Shown here: positions 25,970-33,454 of the stretch, one piece after another | How positions within the stretch are numbered: the first letter of the stretch is position 1 | Layout: each line of letters opens with the position of its first letter | NCBI RefSeq assembly: GCF_030908385.1 | Contig: NZ_CP133091.1 | Location: 2,723,501-2,787,500 of the forward strand | DNA from: Mangrovimonas sp. YM274 | GTDB lineage: Bacteria > Bacteroidota > Bacteroidia > Flavobacteriales > Flavobacteriaceae | Length of the DNA: 64,000 bases | Direction: 5' to 3' | The notes under the pieces: model-generated | The model's input: the letters and a program-made list of their open reading frames with translations, nothing else | Told to the model about the DNA's origin: nothing | Database searches by the model: none | Made by a program: the position numbers and the translations under genes

Positions 25970-25999
25970 ATCCTATCTGTGGTTGCCCACAGATAGGAT
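25970..25999. other. Perfect 13-bp stem-loop without a T-run
   Basis: ATCCTATCTGTGG (25970-25982) pairs fully with CCACAGATAGGAT (25987-25999) around the tetraloop TTGC. It lies just after the DUF349 stop. A downstream T-tract is missing, so it is not a standard intrinsic terminator; it may protect the 3' end or bind a protein. Confidence 0.6.
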
Positions 26000-26072
26000 A
26001 TTGACCCCTAACTAAACTAAATTTAATACCTTAAAATAAATCCGCTTATTTTAAATTAAGGCTAACCTACTT

Positions 26073-26094
26073 ATGATTATAAAACTATAATCAT
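26073..26094. other. AT-rich inverted repeat in the DUF349-mazG gap
   Basis: ATGATTATA and TATAATCAT form 9-bp arms around AAAC, in an AT-rich stretch between convergent genes. Low G-C content makes a stable RNA unlikely; it could be a protein site or chance. Confidence 0.3.
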
Positions 26095-26161
26095 AGTTCT
26101 ATATTACATATACGTAGCAACTCTTATATTTGGATTATCAAATGTGAAAAAAATTTAAAAA

Positions 26162-26935
26162 TCATTGTTTTTTCGCTTCTTCCCAATACACATCCATTTC
26201 CTTTAGGGTCATATCTTCTAGGGATTTATTCAACTCCTTTGCTTTGGACTCTAAATACTTAAATCTGGAAATAAACTTTTTATTGGTACGCTCCAGAGCA
26301 TTTTCGGGATTGATTTTCAAAAATCGTGCATAATTGATCATAGAAAAGAAAACATCTCCAAGCTCATTTTCTATCGCTTCCATATCCCCATTCTGTACTT
26401 CTTCATGAAGTTCGTGCAGTTCTTCTTCCACCTTTTCCCAAACTTGATGTGGTTCTTCCCAATCAAATCCTACACCGGCCACCTTATCCTGAATTCGACT
26501 GGCCTTCACCATGGCAGGTAAACTTCTAGGCACCCCTTCCAAAACACTTTTCTTGCCTTCCTTAAGCTTTAACTTCTCCCAATTGCGCTTTACATCCTCT
26601 TCATTCTCCACTTCTACGTCTCCATAAATATGCGGATGACGATCAATTAACTTATCACAAATGCTATTGCAAACATCGGCAATGTCAAAAGTTTGTGTTT
26701 CGCTTCCTATTTTTGCATAGAACACAATGTGCAAGAGAACATCCCCTAACTCCTTTTTGATTTCATCCAAATCATTGTCAAGGATAGCGTCTCCCAATTC
26801 GTAAACTTCTTCGATGGTAAGGTGCCTTAGGGATTCCATGGTTTGTTTACGATCCCAAGGACACTGCTCGCGAAGTTCATCCATGATTATCAGTAAACGT
26901 TCAAAGGCTTTAAGTTGTACTGTTTTATCTGTCAT
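26162..26935 (-). CDS. mazG: Nucleoside triphosphate pyrophosphohydrolase
   Basis: House-cleaning enzyme that hydrolyses NTPs, including non-canonical ones, to NMP and pyrophosphate; 257 residues with the standard two MazG domains. The first holds CPWDRKQTMESLRHLTIEEVYEL and KKELGDVLLHIVFYAKI; the second holds EKVEEELHELHEE and ENELGDVFFSMINYARF. The ExxE and ExxD metal-binding sets are seen in both halves. In other bacteria MazG lowers (p)ppGpp during starvation, which would oppose the RelA/SpoT product of this window, though the loci are separate. It has its own -7 box at 26961-26968. Confidence 0.95.
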   Translation of the reverse strand: MTDKTVQLKAFERLLIIMDELREQCPWDRKQTMESLRHLTIEEVYELGDAILDNDLDEIKKELGDVLLHIVFYAKIGSETQTFDIADVCNSICDKLIDRHPHIYGDVEVENEEDVKRNWEKLKLKEGKKSVLEGVPRSLPAMVKASRIQDKVAGVGFDWEEPHQVWEKVEEELHELHEEVQNGDMEAIENELGDVFFSMINYARFLKINPENALERTNKKFISRFKYLESKAKELNKSLEDMTLKEMDVYWEEAKKQ

Positions 26936-26960
26936 AACAAAGGCTTAGGTTTTCAATGAC

Positions 26961-26968
26961 CAAAAGTA
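26961..26968 (-). promoter_or_regulatory. Predicted -7 box for mazG
   Basis: Minus-strand TACTTTTG, an exact TAnnTTTG match 25 bases before the mazG ATG at 26935, giving a leader of about 20 bases. Confidence 0.55.
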
Positions 26969-27030
26969 CAACTATTTGTGTTTACCCAAAGACAAAGTGC
27001 GTCTTTAGGCAAACACTCTATTGGATAGTT

Positions 27031-27471
27031 TTATTCTTCTTCGGAAGCTGCTTCAGCTTCTGCTACAGCTTTAGAAGTCTCTTCGATGGCCGCTAACATA
27101 TCATTACCTTGCAACAGGTTGTACCATTGAATAATTTTCTTGATATCACTAGCGTAAACGCGGTCTTCATCATAATCTGGAAGAATTCCAAAAAAGTACT
27201 CTTCCAAAGCTTCCTTACCATCTTTGTGGCTAACGGAAGTAGCTTGCTTGTCTTCTTTTTCCATTATTTTTTCAAACACTTTGAATAATGGTAATTCTTC
27301 AGACAAAGTATACACCGCAATCTCACTCAATACACTAATATTATTGTGTACGTTTACAGAAATACGTTTTTTATCGATAAGGGACTCTGCAATAATACCA
27401 TTTCTTGTTTGAGTCACTATTTTGTATAATCCTGGCTTTCCTGAAATAGAAAGAATTTTATCTAATCCCAT
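27031..27471 (-). CDS. DUF5606 family protein
   Basis: Soluble protein of 146 residues. Its opening GLDKILSISGKPGLYKIVTQTRNG and the following SLIDKKRISVNVHNNISVLSEIAVYT are characteristic of DUF5606, a small Bacteroidota family that often occurs beside def and ruvX, as here. The N-terminal half looks like an Sm/SH3-type beta barrel by its strand pattern (inference), and the C-terminus is an acidic Ala/Glu-rich helix. No function is established. It has a separate -7 box and lies 65 bases after def, so it may be transcribed alone or with it. Confidence 0.82.
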   Translation of the reverse strand: MGLDKILSISGKPGLYKIVTQTRNGIIAESLIDKKRISVNVHNNISVLSEIAVYTLSEELPLFKVFEKIMEKEDKQATSVSHKDGKEALEEYFFGILPDYDEDRVYASDIKKIIQWYNLLQGNDMLAAIEETSKAVAEAEAASEEE

Positions 27472-27502
27472 AAATTGTATTGACGTTTTAATTTTTTGTT
27501 GG

Positions 27503-27510
27503 CAAATATA
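27503..27510 (-). promoter_or_regulatory. Predicted -7 box for the DUF5606 gene
   Basis: Minus-strand TATATTTG, an exact TAnnTTTG match 31 bases before the ATG at 27471, in the gap after def. Confidence 0.55.
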
Positions 27511-27536
27511 ATTTTTTGCCTAAGCTCTACTAACTC

Positions 27537-28127
27537 TTAGCGTTTCTTTTTTAAAAGTGGGAAACGCATTTTGTAATCCACCCTTATTTTACCTTTGGAA
27601 ATATTGGCAAGCTTACCTTTAATCAATCGTTTTTTTAATGATGATAATTTATCCGTGAACAATACCCCATCAATGTGATCGTATTCGTGCTGAATAACCC
27701 TAGCCATCAGGCCATCAAATTCCTCAACCTTTGTCTCAAAATTCTCATCCTGATATTGAATCTTTATTTTTGGCTTTCTAAAGACGTCTTCACGCACATC
27801 CGGAATGCTTAAACAGCCTTCATTAAAGGCCCATTCCTCACCTTCCTCTTCCAAAATCTCGGCATTGATAAAGGTGCGCTTGAAATTTTTCAATTGCTCC
27901 TGTTCTTCTGCGGTAAACGATTCATCTTCAGCAAAAGGTTCGGTATCCACTACAAACAGGCGAATAGGCAAGCCAATTTGCGGCGCTGCCAAACCAACAC
28001 CATATGCAGCGTACATAGTTTCGTACATGTTCGCAATAAGGGAGTCTAATTGTGGATAATCCTGAGTGATATCTTCACCCATTTTTCTCAAGACGGCGTC
28101 ACCGTAGGCAACAATTGGTAAAATCAT
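27537..28127 (-). CDS. def: Peptide deformylase
   Basis: Removes the N-formyl group from nascent proteins; an Fe/Zn hydrolase of 196 residues. All three catalytic motifs are present: GVGLAAPQ at 43-50, EGCLS at 103-107 with the metal-binding Cys, and QHEYDH at 146-151 with two His and the catalytic Glu. Compared with E. coli Def it carries an insert of about 20 acidic residues (EPFAEDESFTAEEQEQLK) between motifs 1 and 2, common in Bacteroidota. The C-terminus is strongly basic. ruvX lies upstream on the same strand with its own promoter. Confidence 0.95.
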   Translation of the reverse strand: MILPIVAYGDAVLRKMGEDITQDYPQLDSLIANMYETMYAAYGVGLAAPQIGLPIRLFVVDTEPFAEDESFTAEEQEQLKNFKRTFINAEILEEEGEEWAFNEGCLSIPDVREDVFRKPKIKIQYQDENFETKVEEFDGLMARVIQHEYDHIDGVLFTDKLSSLKKRLIKGKLANISKGKIRVDYKMRFPLLKKKR

Positions 28128-28147
28128 AGGTTTGTTATTTTCGGATG

Positions 28148-28155
28148 CAAAAATA
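28148..28155 (-). promoter_or_regulatory. Predicted -7 box for def
   Basis: Minus-strand TATTTTTG, an exact match to TAnnTTTG, 20 bases before the def ATG at 28127. Confidence 0.55.
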
Positions 28156-28233
28156 CAACTATTACAGCGTTTTTGAAATTTTCGTGCTTAATTTAATTAA
28201 GACATAAATCCCACAAATAATCAATGAATCCTC

Positions 28234-28650
28234 TTAATGTTGGGACGAAAGGTAACTTTGAAGAATTATGGTGGCACTTATCTCATCTATTAAGGCCTTA
28301 TTTTGACGCTGTTTCTTTTTAAGACCGCTATCAATCATAGTTTGAAAAGCCATTTTGGAAGTAAAGCGCTCATCTACACGCTCAATGGGCACATTTGGAA
28401 ACCGCTTTTCAAGCTTTTTTAAAAACGGCTGGATGGCGGCCTCACTTTGAGAAGGCTCGTCGTTTAAACGTTTAGGCTCCCCTACCACAAAACACACAAC
28501 CTTTTCCTTGGATAGATAATCCTCCAAAAAAGGCAACAAATCTTTTGTAGCAACCGTAGTAAGCCCTGATGCTATAATTTGTAACTCATCCGTTATGGCT
28601 ATACCCGTTCTTTTGGTTCCAAAATCTATCGCTAAAAGTCTTCCGTTCAT
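28234..28650 (-). CDS. ruvX: YqgF/RuvX family nuclease
   Basis: RNase H-fold protein of 138 residues, annotated as putative Holliday junction resolvase; in E. coli YqgF acts in pre-16S rRNA 5' end processing. Catalytic-type acidic residues are in LAIDFGTKRTGIAITD (Asp9), VVGEPKRLND and ERVDERFTS. The ATG at 28650 follows a -7 box by only four bases, so the message is predicted to be leaderless. It is the first gene of the minus-strand run ruvX-def-DUF5606-mazG, each with its own -7 box, and is divergent from dapD (115-base gap). Confidence 0.93.
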   Translation of the reverse strand: MNGRLLAIDFGTKRTGIAITDELQIIASGLTTVATKDLLPFLEDYLSKEKVVCFVVGEPKRLNDEPSQSEAAIQPFLKKLEKRFPNVPIERVDERFTSKMAFQTMIDSGLKKKQRQNKALIDEISATIILQSYLSSQH

Positions 28651-28654
28651 GGCA

Positions 28655-28662
28655 CAAAAATA
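28655..28662 (-). promoter_or_regulatory. Predicted -7 box for ruvX, leaderless arrangement
   Basis: Minus-strand TATTTTTG is followed by TGCC and then the ATG. With the usual distance from box to transcript start, transcription would begin at or next to the A of the start codon. Confidence 0.55.
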
Positions 28663-28756
28663 CCATTTTAAAATCCATATTTTCTAAAGTCTTTCCCAAT
28701 TTTGTCCCAAATTCCCATTATTTGAACATCTCCTTTTTAAGTAAAAATTATCGACT

Positions 28757-28764
28757 TATCTTTG
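28757..28764 (+). promoter_or_regulatory. Predicted -7 box for dapD
   Basis: TATCTTTG matches TAnnTTTG exactly. It lies one base before an ATG at 28766, which would therefore be upstream of the transcript start; this favours the start at 28787. Confidence 0.55.
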
Positions 28765-28786
28765 CATGAATTTTGAAATGACAACA

Positions 28787-29602
28787 ATGAACGAATTACA
28801 ACAGATTATTGAAAACGCTTGGGAAGATAGAGCTTTGTTATCAGAGCAATCTACCATCGACAGTATTAGAAAAGTGATCACTTTACTTGACTCTGGAGAG
28901 TTGAGAGTTGCCGAACCTACTACCGACGGGTGGCAGGTAAACGAATGGGTAAAGAAGGCTGTAGTACTCTATTTCCCTATCCAAAAAATGGAAACTTTGG
29001 AAGTAGGCATTTTTGAGTACCATGATAAAATTCCATTAAAGAAAGGTTATGCAGAAAAAGGAATTAGAGTGGTTCCTCATGCGGTAGCGCGTCACGGAGC
29101 CTACATTTCTGGCGGCACTATTTTAATGCCTAGTTATGTAAATATTGGTGCCTACGTAGACGAAGGAACTATGGTAGATACTTGGGCCACTGTTGGAAGC
29201 TGTGCCCAAATTGGTAAAAATGTACACTTATCTGGAGGTGTTGGAATTGGAGGCGTATTGGAACCTCTTCAAGCCGCGCCTGTAATTATTGAAGACAATG
29301 CCTTTATCGGCTCTCGTTGTATCGTTGTAGAAGGCGTACGCGTTGAAAAAGAAGCGGTATTGGGTGCAAATGTGTGCTTGACGGCTTCTACAAAAATCAT
29401 TGACGTAACTGGAGACGAGCCTGTAGAAATGAAGGGAATCGTTCCTGCAAGATCTGTAGTAATTCCAGGAAGTTACACCAAAAAATTTGCAGCTGGAGAG
29501 TACCAAGTCCCATGTGCATTGATTATTGGAAAGCGTAAGGAGAGTACTGATAAAAAGACCTCTCTAAACAATGCGTTACGCGAATATGATGTAGCTGTCT
29601 AG
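28787..29602 (+). CDS. dapD: 2,3,4,5-tetrahydropyridine-2,6-dicarboxylate N-succinyltransferase
   Basis: Lysine and diaminopimelate biosynthesis: transfers succinyl from succinyl-CoA to tetrahydrodipicolinate. From the ATG at 28787 it has 271 residues and begins MNELQQIIENAWEDR, as in typical DapD; ATGs at 28766 and 28778 are in frame, but the first is too close to the -7 box. The left-handed beta-helix is seen from SGGTILMPSYVNIGAYVDEG through VGSCAQIGKNVHLSGGVGIG to EDNAFIGSRCIVVEGVRVEK. lysA, the last enzyme of the pathway, is in the same window at 60 kb. The TupA-like gene starts 24 bases downstream without a terminator. Confidence 0.96.
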   Translation: MNELQQIIENAWEDRALLSEQSTIDSIRKVITLLDSGELRVAEPTTDGWQVNEWVKKAVVLYFPIQKMETLEVGIFEYHDKIPLKKGYAEKGIRVVPHAVARHGAYISGGTILMPSYVNIGAYVDEGTMVDTWATVGSCAQIGKNVHLSGGVGIGGVLEPLQAAPVIIEDNAFIGSRCIVVEGVRVEKEAVLGANVCLTASTKIIDVTGDEPVEMKGIVPARSVVIPGSYTKKFAAGEYQVPCALIIGKRKESTDKKTSLNNALREYDVAV

Positions 29603-29626
29603 TATCAATTATTTTATATCTAAAAA

Positions 29627-30526
29627 ATGCGAAGATTTTGCTTGCGATTATTACGGAAAATGAGGTATTTACCTCCAAAAGTGTATGCGCATTTTCTTTA
29701 TGAATATTATACGGGGAAAAAACTAAACCTTGATAATCCAAAAGAATTCAATGAAAAAATTCAATGGCTTAAAGTTTTTTACCACCCTAAAATATTAAAT
29801 CAACTTGTTGACAAGTATGCCGTTAGGGAATACGTAGAGAATAAAATTGGCTCTGAATACTTAAATGAACTTTATGCCGTTTATGATAGTCCAGACGAGG
29901 TTCAATTTGATAAATTGCCAGAACAGTTTGTAATAAAAGCTACCCACGCCAGCAGTTACAATTTAATTGTTGACGACAAAAGCAAAATCAATATACCGAA
30001 AACCAAAAGGTTATTCAAAAAATGGCTCAGTATCAATCAGTACTACCGCACGGGTCAAGAATGGGCTTATAAAGATGTACAACCTAGATTGATTGCAGAA
30101 AAGTTCCTTAAAAATGAGGACGAAAATTCGCTGATAGACTATAAATTCTATTGTTTTGGAGGAAGCGCAAAATTTCTGGAAGTGCATTTGGACAGGGCTC
30201 AAAACCACAAAAGAGGCTTTTACGACCTAGATTTCAACCGTTTACCATACCGGTATGTATCGTTGGATAAAAGTATCTCGACCGAGGTTAAAAAGCCTGC
30301 AAATTTTGAAGAAATGATTAACTTATCCGAAATTCTTTCGGATAAGTTTCCTTTTGTAAGGGTTGACTTCTACTCTATCGAAGGCAAGGCCATTTTTGGA
30401 GAAATGACCTTTTATCCTTCTGATGGAAGAAAAGACTTTATTCCTGATGAGTACAATACAATCATTGGAGAATACATAAAACTTCCTCAAGTAGAAAAAG
30501 GACAAATAGTGACAGAGATAGCTTGA
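29627..30526 (+). CDS. TupA-like ATP-grasp protein
   Basis: Probable ligase or modifying enzyme of surface polysaccharides, 299 residues, cytoplasmic. It matches the ATPgrasp_TupA family: DNPKEFNEKIQWLKVFYHP near residue 35, VDKYAVREYVENKIG, the nucleotide-binding FVIKATHASSYNLIV, and the C-terminal FVRVDFYSIEGKAIFGEMTFYPSDG with the metal-binding Glu. In TupA itself an amino-acid-like polymer is linked to a cell-wall teichuronopeptide; other members sit in capsule and LPS clusters. It opens the glycan cluster, directly behind dapD and 30 bases before the Stealth gene. Confidence 0.85.
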   Translation: MRRFCLRLLRKMRYLPPKVYAHFLYEYYTGKKLNLDNPKEFNEKIQWLKVFYHPKILNQLVDKYAVREYVENKIGSEYLNELYAVYDSPDEVQFDKLPEQFVIKATHASSYNLIVDDKSKINIPKTKRLFKKWLSINQYYRTGQEWAYKDVQPRLIAEKFLKNEDENSLIDYKFYCFGGSAKFLEVHLDRAQNHKRGFYDLDFNRLPYRYVSLDKSISTEVKKPANFEEMINLSEILSDKFPFVRVDFYSIEGKAIFGEMTFYPSDGRKDFIPDEYNTIIGEYIKLPQVEKGQIVTEIA

Positions 30527-30556
30527 CCTAGTCGGCTTTCTCCTAAGACATAATCA

Positions 30557-31501
30557 ATGACAACAAACGGTTCGCAACAAAATCCTATTGATGCTGTTAT
30601 TTTATGGGTTGATGGAAATGACAAAAAACATCAAGAAAAGATGTTACCTTTTCTTGAAAATAAAGCCATTGTTCAATCTAAAAAATTCAGGACAAGATTT
30701 GACCAGGTCAATGAAATTAAGTTCACGGTAGACTCTTTGTTAAAATATGCTCCTTTTATTAGAAAGATCCATATTGTTACAGATGAGCAAACCCCATCCT
30801 TTTTAAAGGACGAAGAAGCAAAACGCCAATACAGCAAAGTAAATATTGTAGACCACACTGAGGTTTTTTCTGAATATGAAGAATTCTTACCAACCTTCAA
30901 TTGTAGACCCATTGAAACCTGTTTACATAGAATTCCGGATTTAGCCGAACACTTTATTTATTTAAACGATGATTTCTTTTTAATCAACGAAACCAAACCA
31001 TCAGATTTTTTCCAAAACGGGTTCCCAGTTTTAAGAGGAAAATGGTTGAAATTTGATGAAGATATAGCTTACAAAAAATTTAAAAAATTAAAATACGGCC
31101 ACAAAAGTGCTCAACAAAAGGCCGCTAAACTTATTGGTTTCAAAAAGTATTTTAACTTTAAACACACCCCGCACCCTCTAAGAAAATCTACATTGCGTGA
31201 ATATTTCGAGAATAACAATGAGGTTTTTGTAGAAAATATAAAGTATAAATTCAGGAATCACAATCAATTTACACCACAAGGATTAGCAAACCACATTGAA
31301 ATAAAAAACAAAACATGTGTCTTGCAAAACGACTTGCAACTTTTGTACTTTAGATCGTATAAAAAGTCCCTACTTTGGTATAAATACAAATTGAATTCCA
31401 AGAGTAAAAACAAATTGTTTTTGGGCCTTCAAAGTTTAGACCTTTGCCCTCCAAAAATTCAAGAATACATCTTAACTTGGCTAAAAAACCGCGTAAGCTA
31501 A
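30557..31501 (+). CDS. Stealth family sugar-phosphate transferase
   Basis: Stealth proteins transfer a hexose-1-phosphate from a UDP-sugar to make phosphodiester-linked glycans, and include the human GlcNAc-1-phosphotransferase. This one has 314 residues. CR1 is IDAVILWVDGNDKKHQEKM at residues 12-30; CR2 contains FDQVNEIKFTVDSLLKYAPF and IRKIHIVTDEQTPSFL; LAEHFIYLNDDFFLIN carries the DD metal pair; a later FKHTPHPLRKSTLREYF fits CR3, and KYKFRNHNQFTPQGLANH follows. All four conserved regions appear present, with CR4 (LCPPKIQEYI) short. Acceptor unknown; the TagB/F-like gene begins 7 bases later. Confidence 0.88.
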   Translation: MTTNGSQQNPIDAVILWVDGNDKKHQEKMLPFLENKAIVQSKKFRTRFDQVNEIKFTVDSLLKYAPFIRKIHIVTDEQTPSFLKDEEAKRQYSKVNIVDHTEVFSEYEEFLPTFNCRPIETCLHRIPDLAEHFIYLNDDFFLINETKPSDFFQNGFPVLRGKWLKFDEDIAYKKFKKLKYGHKSAQQKAAKLIGFKKYFNFKHTPHPLRKSTLREYFENNNEVFVENIKYKFRNHNQFTPQGLANHIEIKNKTCVLQNDLQLLYFRSYKKSLLWYKYKLNSKSKNKLFLGLQSLDLCPPKIQEYILTWLKNRVS

Positions 31502-31508
31502 ATACCAA

Positions 31509-32597
31509 ATGACCTATAATTTTTTAATTTATATATCATACAGTTATGCCTTACCTATTGGCAACCCGTTAGAGCAGGAAATTATAAGTCAAGGACATAC
31601 CGTAAAATGGTTTAGTGATTTGACTGACGGTAAAAACGCTTTGCTAGATAAGGAGAACCATTTATTAACAATAGAAGAGGTTGTAAATTACAAACCGGAT
31701 ATTGTTCTTGCGGCAACAGATAATGTCCCCGATTTCATTACAGGACTGAAGGTTCAAATTTTTCATGGTTTTTTTGCTCAAAAAAGACCGGAAGGAAACA
31801 ACAAATTTGCCCATTTTAGGATTCGTGGATTCTTTGACCTTTATTGCACGCAAGGCCCCACTAGCACAAAAGGTTTTTTGGAGAAACAAAAAAAGCACCC
31901 ACATTTCGAAGTTATCGAAACAGGCTGGAGCAAAGTGGACCCCTTATTTCCAATTGAAAAAAGAGAAAGATCAAGTGGTGACAAACCAACTATTATGATT
32001 GCGTCTACCTTTACTGAACGCTTGAGTTTGGCCCACAGAAATGATGTTTATTTAAAAATCCAAGAGCTTTCTGAAACAGGTAATTATCAATTCTATATGG
32101 TTCTACATCCAAAATTACCACAAGACATTAAGCTTAAATGGCAAAAATTAGTAGGAGAAAATTTTGTTTATTATAACACTACAGATTTAATTCCTATTTT
32201 CAAAAAGTCGGATATTTTGTTTGCAGATACTACCTCTGCCATTCAAGAATTTCTACTTCAAGGCAAACCTGTTGTTACCTTCAACCATACCTTTGACCAT
32301 GATTACCTCATCAACATAAAGGATGCTAATTCGATTGATTCAGGTTTTCAAAATGCCCTTACATACCCACCTAGTCTAATTGAAAACATATCAAAATTCA
32401 TTAATCAATTACATCCCTATTTTGATGGTCAATCCAGTAAGCGTGTTGTTGATGCTACTATTGAATTTTTACAAAGAGACAAACACTATTTAAAAAATAA
32501 GCCTCTCAACCTCATAAGAAAATATAAACTTAGAAAACAGCTCAACTATTTTACTTTCAAAAGTTATAATAAGCCCTATACGTTGCCAAAAAACTAA
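31509..32597 (+). CDS. CDP-glycerol glycerophosphotransferase (TagB/TagF)-like protein
   Basis: GT-B-like protein of 362 residues without signal peptide. Features of the Glyphos_transf family are VQIFHGFFAQKR near residue 82 (compare the WHG motif), MVLHPKLPQD near 199, and KSDILFADTTSAIQEFLLQGKPVVTF near 236, the equivalent of the SDxxITDxSS segment. Members add polyol-phosphate or phosphosugar units to teichoic acids, O-antigens or capsules. The N-terminal Rossmann half is shorter than in TagF. It follows the Stealth gene by 7 bases. Its TAA shares three bases with the TAG of the convergent glycosyltransferase. The donor is not predictable. Confidence 0.75.
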   Translation: MTYNFLIYISYSYALPIGNPLEQEIISQGHTVKWFSDLTDGKNALLDKENHLLTIEEVVNYKPDIVLAATDNVPDFITGLKVQIFHGFFAQKRPEGNNKFAHFRIRGFFDLYCTQGPTSTKGFLEKQKKHPHFEVIETGWSKVDPLFPIEKRERSSGDKPTIMIASTFTERLSLAHRNDVYLKIQELSETGNYQFYMVLHPKLPQDIKLKWQKLVGENFVYYNTTDLIPIFKKSDILFADTTSAIQEFLLQGKPVVTFNHTFDHDYLINIKDANSIDSGFQNALTYPPSLIENISKFINQLHPYFDGQSSKRVVDATIEFLQRDKHYLKNKPLNLIRKYKLRKQLNYFTFKSYNKPYTLPKN

Positions 32598-33415
32598 CCT
32601 TTTTCTATACCATGCGGTGTATAGGTAATTTTCTTGTTTTTAGACTGTTTCCTAATTGCCTTGTTCTTATTTAAAGCCTCTTCATTTTTATACGGACGCT
32701 CGTGATAAAGGTGAATACAAATGACACTATACCTAGCTTGAATGAACGTCAAACCTTTATTCATCAATCGTTCTCCAATTTCGCGGTCTTCTCCTCCATA
32801 CCCCATTCGTTCATCAAACCCATTCACATCCAATATAGCTTGTTTCCAAGCAGATACATTCATCCCATCAAATGTAGCCTTTGTAGGAGTAAACGTATTT
32901 AAAAACCATGATTTTAACCCAAAGGAGGTCAACTTATTTAGCTTAAAGGTCTTTTTGAGCCCTCGTTCCAATAACCAATTCGCTTTAAAACAATTTTGAC
33001 TTTTCACATCTGTTCTGGCAATATCCTTAGATATTTCTTCTGGCAGTTTAAAATAGCCTCCTGAAATCACACAATTGGTCTCCTGAAGTCTTAAATGGGT
33101 TTCAACAAAATCCTTTCTTGGAATACAATCACCATCCGTAAAAATTAAATATTCGGAGTTTGCCAACAGAACAGCTCTATTCAAAATTTTGGTCTTTTGA
33201 AACCCTTTATCTTCCTGCCAAACATGCGTAATACAAAGCGATGAATTCGATTTAAATCCATCAATTAGATGTTTGGTGTCATCGGTAGATCCATCATCTG
33301 CGATAAGGATTTCAAAATTAGTTTCGGTTTGTTCTTCATATCCCCACAATACTTTCTGCAACCATTCCGGTTGATTGTATGTACTAATGATTACAGTGGC
33401 CTTTGGTGTTTTCAT
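32594..33415 (-). CDS. Family 2 glycosyltransferase with C-terminal GT7-type segment
   Basis: GT-A glycosyltransferase of 273 residues. The nucleotide-sugar site is ATVIISTYNQPEWL with FEILIADDGSTDDT near residue 35 and the DxD-like IFTDGDCIPRKDF near 92. A later GYGGEDREIGERLMNKGL is the GED/GW motif of the galactosyltransferase C-terminal (Glyco_transf_7C) segment, seen in chondroitin polymerase-like enzymes. The start codon follows a -7 box by five bases, so the message is near-leaderless. It is divergent from the second family 2 enzyme (39-base gap) and tail-to-tail overlapping with the TagB/F-like gene. Confidence 0.88.
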   Translation of the reverse strand: MKTPKATVIISTYNQPEWLQKVLWGYEEQTETNFEILIADDGSTDDTKHLIDGFKSNSSLCITHVWQEDKGFQKTKILNRAVLLANSEYLIFTDGDCIPRKDFVETHLRLQETNCVISGGYFKLPEEISKDIARTDVKSQNCFKANWLLERGLKKTFKLNKLTSFGLKSWFLNTFTPTKATFDGMNVSAWKQAILDVNGFDERMGYGGEDREIGERLMNKGLTFIQARYSVICIHLYHERPYKNEEALNKNKAIRKQSKNKKITYTPHGIEKG

Positions 33416-33420
33416 TGCTG

Positions 33421-33428
33421 CAAAAATA
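33421..33428 (-). promoter_or_regulatory. Predicted -7 box for the minus-strand glycosyltransferase
   Basis: Minus-strand TATTTTTG, exact TAnnTTTG match, followed by CAGCA and the ATG at 33415. The transcript would have essentially no 5' leader. Confidence 0.5.
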
Positions 33429-33454
33429 CTATTTTTACATCCAATTTGTTGACC

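Noticed and set aside
26073-26094. Rho-independent terminator between DUF349 and mazG
   Set aside because: The stem is almost entirely A-T with no T-run; kept only as an inverted repeat.
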